From Lentisphaerales bacterium (GTDB taxonomy: Bacteria; Verrucomicrobiota; Lentisphaeria; Lentisphaerales; Lentisphaeraceae): a DNA stretch of 40,019 bases. The stretch is from assembly GCA_022446985.1 (NCBI GenBank), contig JAKVBD010000045.1:1-40019 (forward strand). The letters run 5' to 3'. This document shows positions 23,436 to 32,634 of the stretch, piece after piece. Within the stretch, counting starts at the first letter, position 1; every line of letters starts with the position of its first letter. Under the pieces are notes generated by a model. That model was given only the letters and a program-made list of their open reading frames with translations. It was not told the DNA's origin and did no database searches. Position numbers and translations under genes: made by a program.

Positions 23436-26400
23436 TTAGAAAAAATAGTACTTAACAATCGACTTCATAAGGTTCTTTACCGGGAAGTTTTCAGAGCGAT
23501 TTTCCTCGATGATTTTATCCAGTTTATCGGCATCTTGAACATAAAGGTCACGGCCCAGTGAGTAACGTAAAATGCTTTTGGTGAAAGAACGGGCGATAGC
23601 TTCGTCCTGAGAGCCGACATAGTCTTTGAACTCTGTGAAGTTGCGCAGAATCTTATCGTTCAGTTTCACTTTGCCGGAACCACCATTGTAGTCCAGACCA
23701 CCGATGGTGTTGAAACTATTCATCATGATCGCCAGTGGGTCAATTTTCTTGTGACAACTGTAACATGCGGCATTTTCACTGTGAGCTGCTAAACGCTTGT
23801 GAAGTGGAGCGTTCAGGTCCTGTTGGAAGTTCTCAAGATTTATGTCATCTGGCGGCGGCGGTAAGTGAGAGTCGAGCAGATTGCTTAGAATCCATTCGGC
23901 TCTCTTAATAGGGAGTTGTTCCACACCATTTCCCGTAGCGGTCAAGAAAGCCCCGGAGGCCAAAATGCCACCACGACTTTTGTCTGAGAATGTATACTTT
24001 TTGAAACCATCTTCTTCATGGCTTTTACCATGTTCATAAAATGAAATGAGGTCATTATTAATGATTGAGTAATCAGCCGACACAAGTTCTTTTACGGGAC
24101 GGTTTTCACGGAAGAGGTAAAGCAAAAATTGTTTGGCTTCTTCTGTGTATGAATCCATAAGGTTGTCATCATAAAACTGACGGAATTTCTTTTGGTCGGG
24201 CATGGCATTGTGCACGTTGTATAGGTGTAGCCACTGCTTTGTAAAGCTTTCCATATAGCGGTTAAAGTTTGGATGAGCAACCAACCAGTCGGTGAACTCG
24301 CTGACTCCTCTGACTTTCAGAGCTTTTTGGAACTGCTCATTCAACTCTTGAGAAGGCGTTGACTTATGGAAAACATAAGAAAGCATGCGGGCATGCTTTC
24401 TCTTGTCTTTAGTGTCGTAGTTAAGAGTCAAAAATTCTGTGGATAGGAAGAACGCTACGAGTGAGTTGCGGTAGGATTCTTCACGCTCTATTTGGCGTTG
24501 TCTGAATTTATCGAATATGTAGTCATAAGACATATTCATTTGGATCAGATTTTCGTTGTGTAGGGTTCGGAATTTTTTGCGAATCGTTATGTTATTCAGG
24601 CGCTCGGCATCGGCTACAGAGTAAGGGCTGACTTTAACGTCGAATGGTCCTTCAATTTTAACGTTTTTGAAACGCACCTGAGCAAATTCATAATTGGGGA
24701 CTCGCAGAAATTTTTTGCACATTTCTTCGATATCCTTGCGTTCAACCGGGCGTCCTTTAACGCGGTGATTGGCGATCATGCTGGCCATGCGGCTGTCACC
24801 AGGAATTTCTCCAAGTGGGAAGCGATAAGCTATGCCATTTCGTCTATCAAGAGTGAATTTGACGGTGTAACGGCTCATGGCTTCGCTGTCGATATTTACA
24901 GTGGTAATGTACTTGCGTCGAGCATGAGGATCATTTTGTCCTGGAGGATGAATGAAGAACTCCACCGGCAGTGAATAGTCATACTTCTCGGCAATTCGTT
25001 TGTAAACGTCAGCAATTGGTTTGCCGTATTTCTTTTCATTTACAGTGCGATTCAGATTAATCGTCTGGGCATCAAAACTCAGTTTATAAGTACCAGGAGG
25101 CAGGTAGAGCTTGGCGAGATCTTTGTCGATGGCGCTGTCGGGGCCGACGATGTCGCGGTTGCGAACCTTTTTCTTGGTGTCAGGTGGATCCAGGTTTTTG
25201 AATGTAGTTTGGACAAAGTCGATGTCTCTTCTACCCCACCTTAAATCAGAGTTTGAGCCATGCTTTTCCTGCAGGTGAATTCTATTTGGAAAAGAGGCAC
25301 TCTGGTTCATTGGTTCTGTAATCGGTTTGAGGGCAACATAGCTCTCGAGAGCATTGTGAAGAGTCTCATAAAGATCATCCAGATAGTATGGTGTGATGAC
25401 ACTTTTCTGAGTTGAGTAGAAGTCATCTTGCGCGTAGTTGGCATAGAGCGGTGTAAACGGATTGTAGGTGTCCTGATCGATTTGGAATATGTCGACCAAT
25501 GTATTTTTAATTTCATCTGGAGTCAGAGCTCTAGTGGCGCGATTTACCGCAGTTTGGGAAGTCATCTGACGCAGTTCTGAGAGGACAACCAGTTTCTCGT
25601 CCTCAGTCAGTGGAGTTTCTTCCTCAGGAGGCATCTCGCCACTTTCGACTTGTTTGTAGACTGCCGCCCAGTGCTTGTTGTGAACGCCTTTTGAAGCCAT
25701 GAGTTTAACCAGGTCGAATTTGCCTTCGACGTCCTTGCCTTCGGCGCCATGACAACTGATGCACTTGCTTTCCATGATGTCTTTGAAGGAATGCAGGGAG
25801 ATCTGTCCTTTCATATCGACAATTTCTTCAGCTTTTGGCAGAGGTTTGATCTCTCTAACTTCGACCACTTTAACCGGTTCTTTTTTCTTCTTGATAACTT
25901 TTTTCTTTTTGGCTTCAGGTGCTTTTTTGACGACCTTTGCTTTGTCATTTAACCTGAAAATCGTACCATCCTGGATGAGGTAGTAAGCTGCACCAGCGAG
26001 GATAAGAAGTGTCAAAATAGCAGGAATGCTGACTGAGCTTTTACGACGATTCTTCTTCAATATATTTTTGGATTTCAGTTTTGTCGCTTGAACGGCCTTT
26101 TTCTTTTGTAGACTGCCGGAAGAAGATTTTTTCTTTTCGGCCTTTGGTGAAGAGACTGGAGTTTCTTCTTTTTTATCACCCTGGCACTTATTTAAATCGA
26201 CTCTTTTTAAAACATTTAAAGCGTCATCAAAATTTTGAATGACCGGATGAACCTGGATGATTTTGTTGACAAAATCATGTAAATCCTGAGGCGTTTTATC
26301 GCGAAGCTTAAGAGTGGCCTGTTTCGTTTCTGGTGTAAATGATGCACCGCAAAAGATTTCATAAACAACAGCTTTATAGGCAGACATTGCATTTTTAATA

Positions 26401-26981
26401 TCGGCTTTATAAGTCGCTGCGGGATGATCAAAGGCCCAGTCGATGGAAAGGTCTGTAAGAAGCAACTTTCCGGATGAATCGATAAATAAGTTATCGAGCT
26501 TTAAATCTTTTAGGTAGAGCTCTTGATCGGCAAGTTCTTTTAACTGTTCTGTCAGAGATACCACTGTGCGGTAAGCATTTTCTGCAGTAGGTCTCTTCTC
26601 ACTAAAATACGCCGTAAGAGACTGCGCATAGTCAGGGCGGACAAAAAGAATTTTTTCTTCCAATTCAGTGATGAGAAGTTCGTTCCCCTCATTGGCATTT
26701 ATAAGGTTCAGCTGTTCAATCGCTTTATGCTTTACCTCGACTGGATGGTCACTTTCTGCTATGCGAACGATGAGGTTGTCACCGGTACTTTGCTGATAAG
26801 CTTTATAGGTGGTGTAGTGTTTATTTTCCGCAATTTGTGACTCTATGATCATGTCACCGATGATATAAGGCACGGTGATCTCAGCTTGGCATTTTTCGCA
26901 ATTGACTTTTGAAAGAGGCTTAGTGTCATCTGAGATTTCCTGCTTGGCCTCACACTTGTAACAAATAATTTTTTGACTCAT
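23436..26981 (-). CDS. Zinc ribbon / kinase-like / transmembrane / cytochrome c-DUF1592 fusion
   Basis: 1181 residues. Residues 7-31 form a zinc ribbon (CYKC, CEKC). About 40-265 is a protein-kinase-like domain: YLKDLKLDNLFID (Asp159, Asn164) and LLLTDLS (Asp177 in the DFG place), but the Gly loop is absent and the beta-3 Lys is Arg (IVRIAE), so activity is doubtful. Lys-rich linkers surround a membrane helix at 319-336. Outside follow CISCHG (407-411, haem c site), DUF1587/1595/1592-type regions, FLSTEFLTLNYDT, RGGILASGAFLTATGNG, PPPPDDI and a second CYSCHK haem-like site near DUF1588/1585. DUF1592-family proteins usually lack any cytoplasmic kinase part. It follows the DUF1552 gene after 9 bases. 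Confidence 0.85.
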   Translation of the reverse strand: MSQKIICYKCEAKQEISDDTKPLSKVNCEKCQAEITVPYIIGDMIIESQIAENKHYTTYKAYQQSTGDNLIVRIAESDHPVEVKHKAIEQLNLINANEGNELLITELEEKILFVRPDYAQSLTAYFSEKRPTAENAYRTVVSLTEQLKELADQELYLKDLKLDNLFIDSSGKLLLTDLSIDWAFDHPAATYKADIKNAMSAYKAVVYEIFCGASFTPETKQATLKLRDKTPQDLHDFVNKIIQVHPVIQNFDDALNVLKRVDLNKCQGDKKEETPVSSPKAEKKKSSSGSLQKKKAVQATKLKSKNILKKNRRKSSVSIPAILTLLILAGAAYYLIQDGTIFRLNDKAKVVKKAPEAKKKKVIKKKKEPVKVVEVREIKPLPKAEEIVDMKGQISLHSFKDIMESKCISCHGAEGKDVEGKFDLVKLMASKGVHNKHWAAVYKQVESGEMPPEEETPLTEDEKLVVLSELRQMTSQTAVNRATRALTPDEIKNTLVDIFQIDQDTYNPFTPLYANYAQDDFYSTQKSVITPYYLDDLYETLHNALESYVALKPITEPMNQSASFPNRIHLQEKHGSNSDLRWGRRDIDFVQTTFKNLDPPDTKKKVRNRDIVGPDSAIDKDLAKLYLPPGTYKLSFDAQTINLNRTVNEKKYGKPIADVYKRIAEKYDYSLPVEFFIHPPGQNDPHARRKYITTVNIDSEAMSRYTVKFTLDRRNGIAYRFPLGEIPGDSRMASMIANHRVKGRPVERKDIEEMCKKFLRVPNYEFAQVRFKNVKIEGPFDVKVSPYSVADAERLNNITIRKKFRTLHNENLIQMNMSYDYIFDKFRQRQIEREESYRNSLVAFFLSTEFLTLNYDTKDKRKHARMLSYVFHKSTPSQELNEQFQKALKVRGVSEFTDWLVAHPNFNRYMESFTKQWLHLYNVHNAMPDQKKFRQFYDDNLMDSYTEEAKQFLLYLFRENRPVKELVSADYSIINNDLISFYEHGKSHEEDGFKKYTFSDKSRGGILASGAFLTATGNGVEQLPIKRAEWILSNLLDSHLPPPPDDINLENFQQDLNAPLHKRLAAHSENAACYSCHKKIDPLAIMMNSFNTIGGLDYNGGSGKVKLNDKILRNFTEFKDYVGSQDEAIARSFTKSILRYSLGRDLYVQDADKLDKIIEENRSENFPVKNLMKSIVKYYFF

Positions 26982-26990
26982 GATAGACCC

Positions 26991-28202
26991 TTACAGTAAT
27001 TCTTTAATGATTTGTTTGTTGCCAGAAAAGCTTGGGTCGTTAAAGCCGACGTGCTTGAGAATAGTTGAGTAAAGCTGGGCTGTTGTTATGGCCTGATTCC
27101 CGGAATCATCTTTACACTCGACACATTTTTGGTGTTTAAAACCACCACCAAAAAGGAAGGCCGGAACGTCACGGCTGGAGTGACGGTTGGCATCTGCCAT
27201 ACCACTAGTGAAGAGAACAACGGTGTCTTTTAAAAGTTCGGAATCTTTCAGTTGCTGCAGGAAGCCTGCGAAGCTTTTAAGGACGTGACCATCAATGGTC
27301 TGTAGTTCTTCAACACGCTCTGAATAATAAGCGTGATGACTAAGGGTGTGGTACCCGTGAGAAATTCCCGGAACACCTTTGGTCATGCCACCACCAAACT
27401 GAACGAGAGCGATTTTTGTCTGCTCTTTTTCTAAAGCGTGGAAGATGGTGTTGAAGTTTTCATGGGCATTGAGAAGAGGGCTTTTTTCAATTTCGTTGAT
27501 TTTAAACTTTGGCGTCATTTTAGGTTTGCGGACTTTAAGCCACTTCACCATTTCATCGAGGTCATTAATTTTATAATCGATTGAGGCGACCATGTCTTTT
27601 TCTTCTTGAGTCCCGCGCCAGCGTCTTTTGGTGTTGTTGTATAGCTCTTTCAAAATGAAGCGCTGTTTAGAGATGTTTTGCTTTACTTTGCCCATGTCGG
27701 TGTAGCCAAACAGGTCGCTGTGAAGTTTTTCCAGGCCGTTGAAGGAAGGAGCAGGTTGAGCCAGGCTGTTGAAGGAAACGTTGCGTCCGCCACCAGTGAC
27801 TTTGTGGTAGATAAATTTATGTCTGGTTTCCTGTCTGGAATACTCGGCCAGATGCTGATCCAGACTTATGAATGGACGGTTTGGGTACTTGTCGCGATGC
27901 TTAAACTGTAGAGTGGTAAAGGTTGCGTGCTCGACTTCATGACCACCGCCTATTCCTGGTTGTGACAATTGATTGAAGTAGGTGACGTCATCAACGAAGT
28001 CTTTAAAGTACTGCCTGAAATAGGCGCATTCATTTTTGCCTTTGTGAAAGTTTTCTTCGAAGAGGCCAAGGTCGACTGTCACGAGGACGACATTTTTCTT
28101 TAAGGGAGTACGGGAAAACCTGGGCGGAGCTGCCGCAAGATTATGAGAAGCCCCTGCAGCGATAAGCGGCAGAGAATTCTTTAAAAGGGTTCTTCTATTC
28201 AT
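26991..28202 (-). CDS. DUF1552-family exported protein (locus 1)
   Basis: 403 residues. The N-terminus MNRRTLLKNSLPLIAAGASH is a twin-arginine-type leader, common for this family. The family body has GIGGGHEVEHATF, VQFGGGMTKGVPGISHGYHTLSHHA, VVLFTSGMADANRHSSRDVPAFLFGGGF. DUF1552 genes are almost always next to a cytochrome c/DUF1592 gene in Planctomycetes and relatives; a shared oxidative or hydrolytic role is suspected but not settled. Start has AAGGA at good spacing. Confidence 0.82.
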   Translation of the reverse strand: MNRRTLLKNSLPLIAAGASHNLAAAPPRFSRTPLKKNVVLVTVDLGLFEENFHKGKNECAYFRQYFKDFVDDVTYFNQLSQPGIGGGHEVEHATFTTLQFKHRDKYPNRPFISLDQHLAEYSRQETRHKFIYHKVTGGGRNVSFNSLAQPAPSFNGLEKLHSDLFGYTDMGKVKQNISKQRFILKELYNNTKRRWRGTQEEKDMVASIDYKINDLDEMVKWLKVRKPKMTPKFKINEIEKSPLLNAHENFNTIFHALEKEQTKIALVQFGGGMTKGVPGISHGYHTLSHHAYYSERVEELQTIDGHVLKSFAGFLQQLKDSELLKDTVVLFTSGMADANRHSSRDVPAFLFGGGFKHQKCVECKDDSGNQAITTAQLYSTILKHVGFNDPSFSGNKQIIKELL

Positions 28203-28226
28203 AATAGATCCTTAAGTAGCACAACA

Positions 28227-28254
28227 ATTATACACAACATTGCCTTTCAGTCAG
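28227..28254 (-). promoter_or_regulatory. Sigma-70-type promoter of the DUF1552/fusion operon
   Basis: On the minus strand: CTGACT (28254-28249), 16 bases, TATAAT (28232-28227). The -10 box is perfect. It lies about 25 bases before the DUF1552 start. Confidence 0.6.
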
Positions 28255-28285
28255 CTAAGGTTCTCTGCACAGGTTTTTAGCTGAC
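28250..28285. promoter_or_regulatory. 9-bp inverted repeat overlapping the -35 box, likely operator
   Basis: GTCAGCTAA (28250-28258) and TTAGCTGAC (28277-28285) are exact inverses with 18 bases between. The left arm covers the -35 element of the DUF1552 operon. A regulator dimer binding here would block or guide polymerase. Confidence 0.5.
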
Positions 28286-28329
28286 CGAACGGGTTTACTT
28301 GACTATTAATTCCGGTGGGTGGCGATTAT

Positions 28330-28360
28330 TTGACACAACATTGAAATTATTTTTTATATT
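28330..28360 (+). promoter_or_regulatory. Possible promoter of the peroxiredoxin gene
   Basis: TTGACA (28330-28335) and TATATT (28355-28360) with a long 19-base spacer, about 135 bases before the start. Plausible, but the spacing is wide. Confidence 0.4.
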
Positions 28361-28496
28361 CGCTGAGTTGTGAGAAGATTAGGGCAGGGAGCAAAATTAA
28401 ATTTAAGATTTTGAACAAATCAGTTACTTCCTGCAGCTTTTTCCAGTTATTGGTTTCATAGCAGCCAGCTACAAAAATTATTTATGAGGAACAGTT

Positions 28497-29054
28497 ATGA
28501 AGTTGCGTCTATTTACCATGGTTTTGCTAATGGCTTTCAGTATGGTTGCGGAAGTCAAAAAGGGTGAGAAAGTGGCGGGGTTTAATGCGAATGATGACAA
28601 AGGGCTACTGTGGACATCTACCGAAAGCTTTAACAAAGATTTTCTCATCATTTACTTCTACCCGGCAGCCATGACTGGTGGTTGCACCAAGCAGGCCTGT
28701 GCTTATCGCGATAATGAAAAGGCCCTGGCTGAAGTTGGTGCGCAAGTCGTTGGCGTCAGTGGGGATTCAGTTGTTAATCTGGCTGCTTTTAAAAAGATGC
28801 ATCAATTAAACTTCCCGTTACTTTCAGATGTAAATGGGCTAATAGCTGAGCGCTTCGGAGTGCCTTCCAGAAAAGGCGGTAAAATCTCTAGAGATATAGA
28901 TGGGCAAAGTCTCGACTTTTTCCGTTCTTTCAGCATGTCGCGTTGGACATTTGTTATCGATAAAGAAGGTAAAGTTGTTTACAAAAATACTAAAGTAAAA
29001 GCTGCCGAAGACAGTAAAACTGTTATTGAATTGTTGAAGCTATTAAAGAAATAG
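28497..29054 (+). CDS. Exported peroxiredoxin (BCP/AhpC-TSA type)
   Basis: 185 residues with a signal peptide (MVLLMAFSMVAEV region). YPAAMTGGCTKQACAYRDNE holds the peroxidatic Cys with the resolving Cys five positions later, as in BCP/PrxQ proteins. VVGVSGDSVVNLAAFKKMH and FPLLSDVNGLIAERFGV complete the thioredoxin fold, and RWTFVIDKEGKVVY the C-terminal strands. It reduces peroxides outside the cytoplasm, which may protect the cytochrome proteins encoded next door (inference). Divergent from the DUF1552 operon. Confidence 0.85.
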   Translation: MKLRLFTMVLLMAFSMVAEVKKGEKVAGFNANDDKGLLWTSTESFNKDFLIIYFYPAAMTGGCTKQACAYRDNEKALAEVGAQVVGVSGDSVVNLAAFKKMHQLNFPLLSDVNGLIAERFGVPSRKGGKISRDIDGQSLDFFRSFSMSRWTFVIDKEGKVVYKNTKVKAAEDSKTVIELLKLLKK

Positions 29055-29460
29055 CTTGCGTCATTATAAAAAAATCGTTCTCTGACTCGTCCTCGATATT
29101 CGAGTAGTTGAAACTTGGACTAACCCAGGAATATTAGACACATGCTGATTAGATAACTTTGAATTGATCCGGTGCAAGATAACCTGGCTGTACTGATAAA
29201 AGACATTTTGTCCTTGATGAAGTGAAACTCAAAAAGGCACTGGTAAACGTGATAATTTCCTTTACTCACCCAAAAACTAGCTAATAAGAAATGTGTAGTA
29301 CTATTATAAATCAGGGCAAAATAAGCCAGAGCGAAAGCACTGGTCAGTTAATTATCATCACATGTTGACTTCGGCCTTTATACATAATCAACTGCACCTT
29401 TTCTTGTGAATCTGTGAGCTTTTTTCATAAATGCAGTCGGATCATGACCCTCTAAATTAT
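29055..29460. other. Intergenic region with possible coding remnant
   Basis: No intact gene. On the minus strand, just past the HipA fragment and in another frame, EIEKIDNLEGHDPTAFMKKA continues to a stop near 29387. It has no start and may be a leftover of the decayed hipA neighbourhood. A small CTCGA-TAT-TCGAG hairpin lies at 29092-29104. Confidence 0.35.
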
Positions 29461-29850
29461 CTATTTTTTCAATTTCCTGTATCTATCCTCAATAACTTCC
29501 AAATAATGACCTGTTTCTTTTTCTGGTAAAAGTGAATTTTCAACCATTGCCAGAACGATTTCGTGCTTAGTTGCAATACTCTTCATATGCTTGAGGAACA
29601 TCTTCTCAGTCATACCAAGTCGCTTGTATAGTTCAATGAATGTCTCTGAAGATGAATGACCATCATTTAGATAAGTATCTGTATCATAATCATCTTCAAA
29701 AAATGACAGTGCCATTTCATTGACACAGGCACCGGCGTCTTTGAAAATGGCTTCACAGTTAAGTGAATCATAGACCGGTGAAAAAGTCGAATACGCCGCA
29801 TTTTTGCGGATATCTATTAATGCCATATTCTTAAGATGGAAGTCATTATT
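29461..29850 (-). pseudogene. HipA-like kinase, C-terminal fragment
   Basis: The frame opens with NNDFHLKNMALIDIR, the HipA catalytic motif (Asp, His, Asn), then STFSPVYDSLN and a helical tail ending RYRKLKK. About two-thirds of a HipA protein is missing upstream; a TAG stands 19 bases before the homology. The break sits at a short tandem repeat (GACTACCCG twice, 29854-29875). No HipB-like gene remains. A start at ATG 29826 would make a 121-residue protein without the catalytic motif, which I judge inactive. Confidence 0.65.
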
Positions 29851-29963
29851 ACTGACTACCCGTACCGACTACCCGAAGCTACTAATCTTATTTTTATTGC
29901 TTTGCTTTTTTCTTTTTCTGAAAAGCCTTGAGGCTAGGCTAGCGCCTAGCATTAGAGCTTTAA

Positions 29964-30755
29964 TCAAAATAGATATCTGAATCCAAGTTTTAATCCAAAT
30001 TCAAGTCTGCTATGTCTTGAACCATAATCAAATAATGGAAATTCTACAGCAATTTCAATTGCATAATCACGCGCTTCTATCAAATAACCAGGACTTACGA
30101 TTAGACTTTGCTCAGAACTAAAATCATAGCTATGAATAAATTCAGTAAATAAATAAGTACTAGCATATGTATAATCTTCCCACTCTCTAGGTGTTAATCG
30201 CCAGGAATAACCAAATACTGTCTCAAGATATTCATCATCATTAAATTCGTAATAAGGAGTATCACCTGTATTGAACTTCAATTTAGAGGAAAAATTAATT
30301 CCATTCCTGCCTTGGATAGAAGTAGCCCCAAACCCTAGAATGGGGTCAATACTATCTGATGAAATTTCATTATCGACTCCAGGTAACTCAACTCCCATAA
30401 GTAAGGAGATTCTAAATGTGCTTATTGAATCTTTATCTAGCTGAAAAACACGAAGTTTAGCCATTAACGTAGGGCCACCTAATCTAAGTTTACCATCATA
30501 ATCTCTTGATCCAGATGCTATATGAAGTGGAAAGCCTCCCAAAAGAGTCAGACGAGAATTTACACCATAAGCAAAAGTTTGTTGTTGATGGTAATGTAAA
30601 TATTCATCTCCATTTTGTTCAAAGCTTTTGAATGAACTAAGAATTCGTAATGAAGAAACCCCGCGGCCAAGGCCAGTACCACTAACTCCACTTGTTAATT
30701 CTTGTGCTGAAATATGAACGGAAAGAATGAATAAAAGTGCAAATAACAGTCTCAT
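29964..30755 (-). CDS. Predicted outer-membrane beta-barrel protein
   Basis: 263 residues with a signal peptide ending ISAQ. The rest is alternating strands with a C-terminal aromatic end (LEFGLKLGFRYLF), typical of outer-membrane barrels. GVSGTGLGRGVSSLRIL and LTLLGGFPLHIASGS resemble barrel proteins found beside metal-transport genes. It starts 4 bases inside the HMA-domain gene (ATGA), so the two are coupled. A role in metal export or sensing is inference. Confidence 0.65.
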   Translation of the reverse strand: MRLLFALLFILSVHISAQELTSGVSGTGLGRGVSSLRILSSFKSFEQNGDEYLHYHQQQTFAYGVNSRLTLLGGFPLHIASGSRDYDGKLRLGGPTLMAKLRVFQLDKDSISTFRISLLMGVELPGVDNEISSDSIDPILGFGATSIQGRNGINFSSKLKFNTGDTPYYEFNDDEYLETVFGYSWRLTPREWEDYTYASTYLFTEFIHSYDFSSEQSLIVSPGYLIEARDYAIEIAVEFPLFDYGSRHSRLEFGLKLGFRYLF

Positions 30756-31042
30756 TGAGAATATTCCGCGTTTTCTACTGTGAATCCAGAATCCTCAACA
30801 GCTTGAATCAACTCTGAAAGCGGGGGTTTTTGTCCTGATTTAAACTGAACGATAACAAAACCCTTTTTCAGGTTAATATGAACTTGATCAATGTTTGGAT
30901 TTTTTTTGAGAACACGGTCAATATTATTAGCACACATTGGGCAACTCATGCCTTTCGTCTCTACAATGGCGTCTTTACGGATTTCTTTTTGCTTAACAGT
31001 TGTACATCCAAAAAATAAAAAGATAAAAATTAAATACTTCAT
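30752..31042 (-). CDS. HMA-domain lipoprotein (heavy-metal binding)
   Basis: 96 residues: a short leader with FFGC as lipobox, then a heavy-metal-associated domain with GMSCPMCANNIDRVLKK (CxxC site) and VHINLKKGFVIVQF. Such domains carry Cu(I), Hg(II) or similar ions. As a lipoprotein it would act in the periplasm and pass metal to a partner such as the coupled barrel protein. Confidence 0.8.
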   Translation of the reverse strand: MKYLIFIFLFFGCTTVKQKEIRKDAIVETKGMSCPMCANNIDRVLKKNPNIDQVHINLKKGFVIVQFKSGQKPPLSELIQAVEDSGFTVENAEYSQ

Positions 31043-31105
31043 GACTAATCTCAGTTTTGTTAAATTGGTCTTTAATTGAAATTTTTAATGATCCAGATAA
31101 GAAAC

Positions 31106-31121
31106 ATCATGATTTCATGAT
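31106..31121. promoter_or_regulatory. Palindrome upstream of the HMA gene, possible operator
   Basis: ATCATGA-TT-TCATGAT is a perfect 7-bp palindrome, and a further ATCATGAT occurs near 31153. It lies 64 bases before the HMA gene start. No regulator gene is nearby. Confidence 0.35.
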
Positions 31122-31167
31122 AAATCAGGTGAAATAAAAGAATCAGCCGATCATGATGAAATATAAT

Positions 31168-31581
31168 CTAACAAATAAAGGAGCAGTTTATTTTGTAAGT
31201 ATTTTGACCTGCGATAGATGGAGGACTTTTCGGAGGAGATTTATGTAAATAAACTTTTGGGGATTGGGTATGATTTATTAAAAATGGTGAAATTAAAAAG
31301 TTTAGATTAATATTATCGCATTCAACAATCTGGGCTCTTGGATTACAGTTTTGGTCACCTAGTGAGTGTATATCAATTTTATCACAGCATTTATTTTGAA
31401 GAGCTTCCTGTGAAGTATCATCAGCTGAAGAGCAGCAACTTTCTTCTATCTCATTCTCATTGCAGCAGGCTTCAAAAACATGAGTAGTTTCTTGACTGTA
31501 ACACCAATAATAGCCTGTGTTAGCTATAATCGCTGTAACTAAAAAGCATGATGCCAATATTATATTGAGAACTTTAGCCAA
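31168..31581 (-). CDS. Cys-rich exported protein of a metal-associated type
   Basis: 137 residues with an N-terminal hydrophobic leader. Cysteines come in pairs (EACCNE, ESCCSS, NKCCDK). The C-terminus has KSPPKSPPSI. Proteins with paired cysteines and a PPxxPPSI-like end often stand in front of heavy-metal efflux genes in marine bacteria. It shares direction with the HMA and barrel genes (126-base gap). An efflux pump itself is not present. Confidence 0.6.
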   Translation of the reverse strand: MAKVLNIILASCFLVTAIIANTGYYWCYSQETTHVFEACCNENEIEESCCSSADDTSQEALQNKCCDKIDIHSLGDQNCNPRAQIVECDNINLNFLISPFLINHTQSPKVYLHKSPPKSPPSIAGQNTYKINCSFIC

Positions 31582-31724
31582 AAAAATGAATCCATATTAA
31601 TCTTATTATACATAATAACACAACTTTAGATACTTGACTAGTCTACCCCCTCGGATGAAACTTCCTGTGACTCTTAACTGCGCTATCAACCACCCCCGGT
31701 GTCAATGATCTGAATTAAACTTGG

Positions 31725-31928
31725 GTGACACTCCTAATAATACAAACTAGGAGTAACTCAACGAGTAACCAAAAGAAAAAAAGTGAGCGCAAAGTGTATC
31801 CAGCGTCTTATAAGCTTAAGCTTGTTAAGCTGCATGAAGAAGAAGGTTACAGTTATCAACACCTCTGTGAACAAATAGGTGTTGGACACAATACGCTTAC
31901 TCGCTGGGTCGGCTTATTTCGCAAATAG
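31725..31928 (+). pseudogene. IS3-type transposase OrfA remnant (HTH)
   Basis: YPASYKLKLVKLHEEEGYSY, LCEQIGVGHNTLTRWVGLFR is a standard HTH_Tnp module of IS3/IS2 OrfA. A TAG stops it right after FRK, though the same frame continues with a typical basic stretch (KEKRPAKK). A GTG start is assumed. ACTCCTA (31730-31736) and TAGGAGT (31748-31754) make a 7-bp inverted repeat at its 5' end. Confidence 0.6.
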
Positions 31929-32634
31929 GGAGCAGATTGCTTCAAAGAAAAGCGCCCTGCCAAAAAAGCGAATAATTCACCTGGCAGTTAAAGCTTACAA
32001 AAGATTTCATAATTCTAAGAAAGAGCTCGATGAAACGGACTCCAGAATTCGAGACTTGATTAAGCACTCTAACAACTTCAGTGAGTTCATGCGTGAAGTG
32101 CAAATGACGTTTTCAAAATGGTTTAATAAATCAAGGGCGTATAAAAGGCAAGGTGCTCTCTGGCAGGATCGTTTTCAATGCCAACTCATTCAGTCAGATG
32201 TTTATCTGTGGAGTTGCCTTCAATACATCGAAATGAATCCGGTTCGAGCCAAGATCTGTCATGATCCAGCAGACTATAAACACTCAACTTTTGGGCGTTG
32301 GTCACAGACTGAACGGCACCCTTACAGGCCAGGTTTCATGAAGCACATTTTGAAATTGGCTGGGGATGATGTCAAGCTGGAAGAGTTCCGGCAGTATATG
32401 CACTCAAAAATGAAGATTTCGATTCTACATGAAAAGTGGGACCTCGCTGAAAGTGACGCAGCTAAAAAGGAAATTGCTCTACTCATCGAACAGGAAAATG
32501 CTGCACTTCAAGAATTTGATCTGCAGGTCATCACTTTCAGTAAAAAGGATTGGAAAACATCCAAAATCATCGGTTCTGAAGAATTCATCTGTGAAAAGTA
32601 TCGACGATGGGAGATGCTGCAGCATACCGGGTAA
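31879..32634 (+). pseudogene. REP-associated transposase (RAYT/Y1_Tnp), N-terminally truncated
   Basis: FSEFMREVQMTFSKWFNK, QGALWQDRFQCQLIQ and LQYIEMNPVRAKICHDPADY are the C-terminal half of Y1 (IS200-like) REP-associated transposases. The N-terminal half with the HxH metal site is absent; its place is taken by the IS3-type HTH remnant in another frame. The position that is Tyr in many family members is Phe (MTFSKWFN), though some large members also have Phe there. Homology begins at about 31960. Not expected to be active. Confidence 0.7.

Noticed and set aside
31879..32634. Inactive transposase because of Phe at the catalytic Tyr place
   Set aside because: Some large RAYT members appear to have Phe at this position. 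Inactivity is better argued from the missing N-terminal HxH half.
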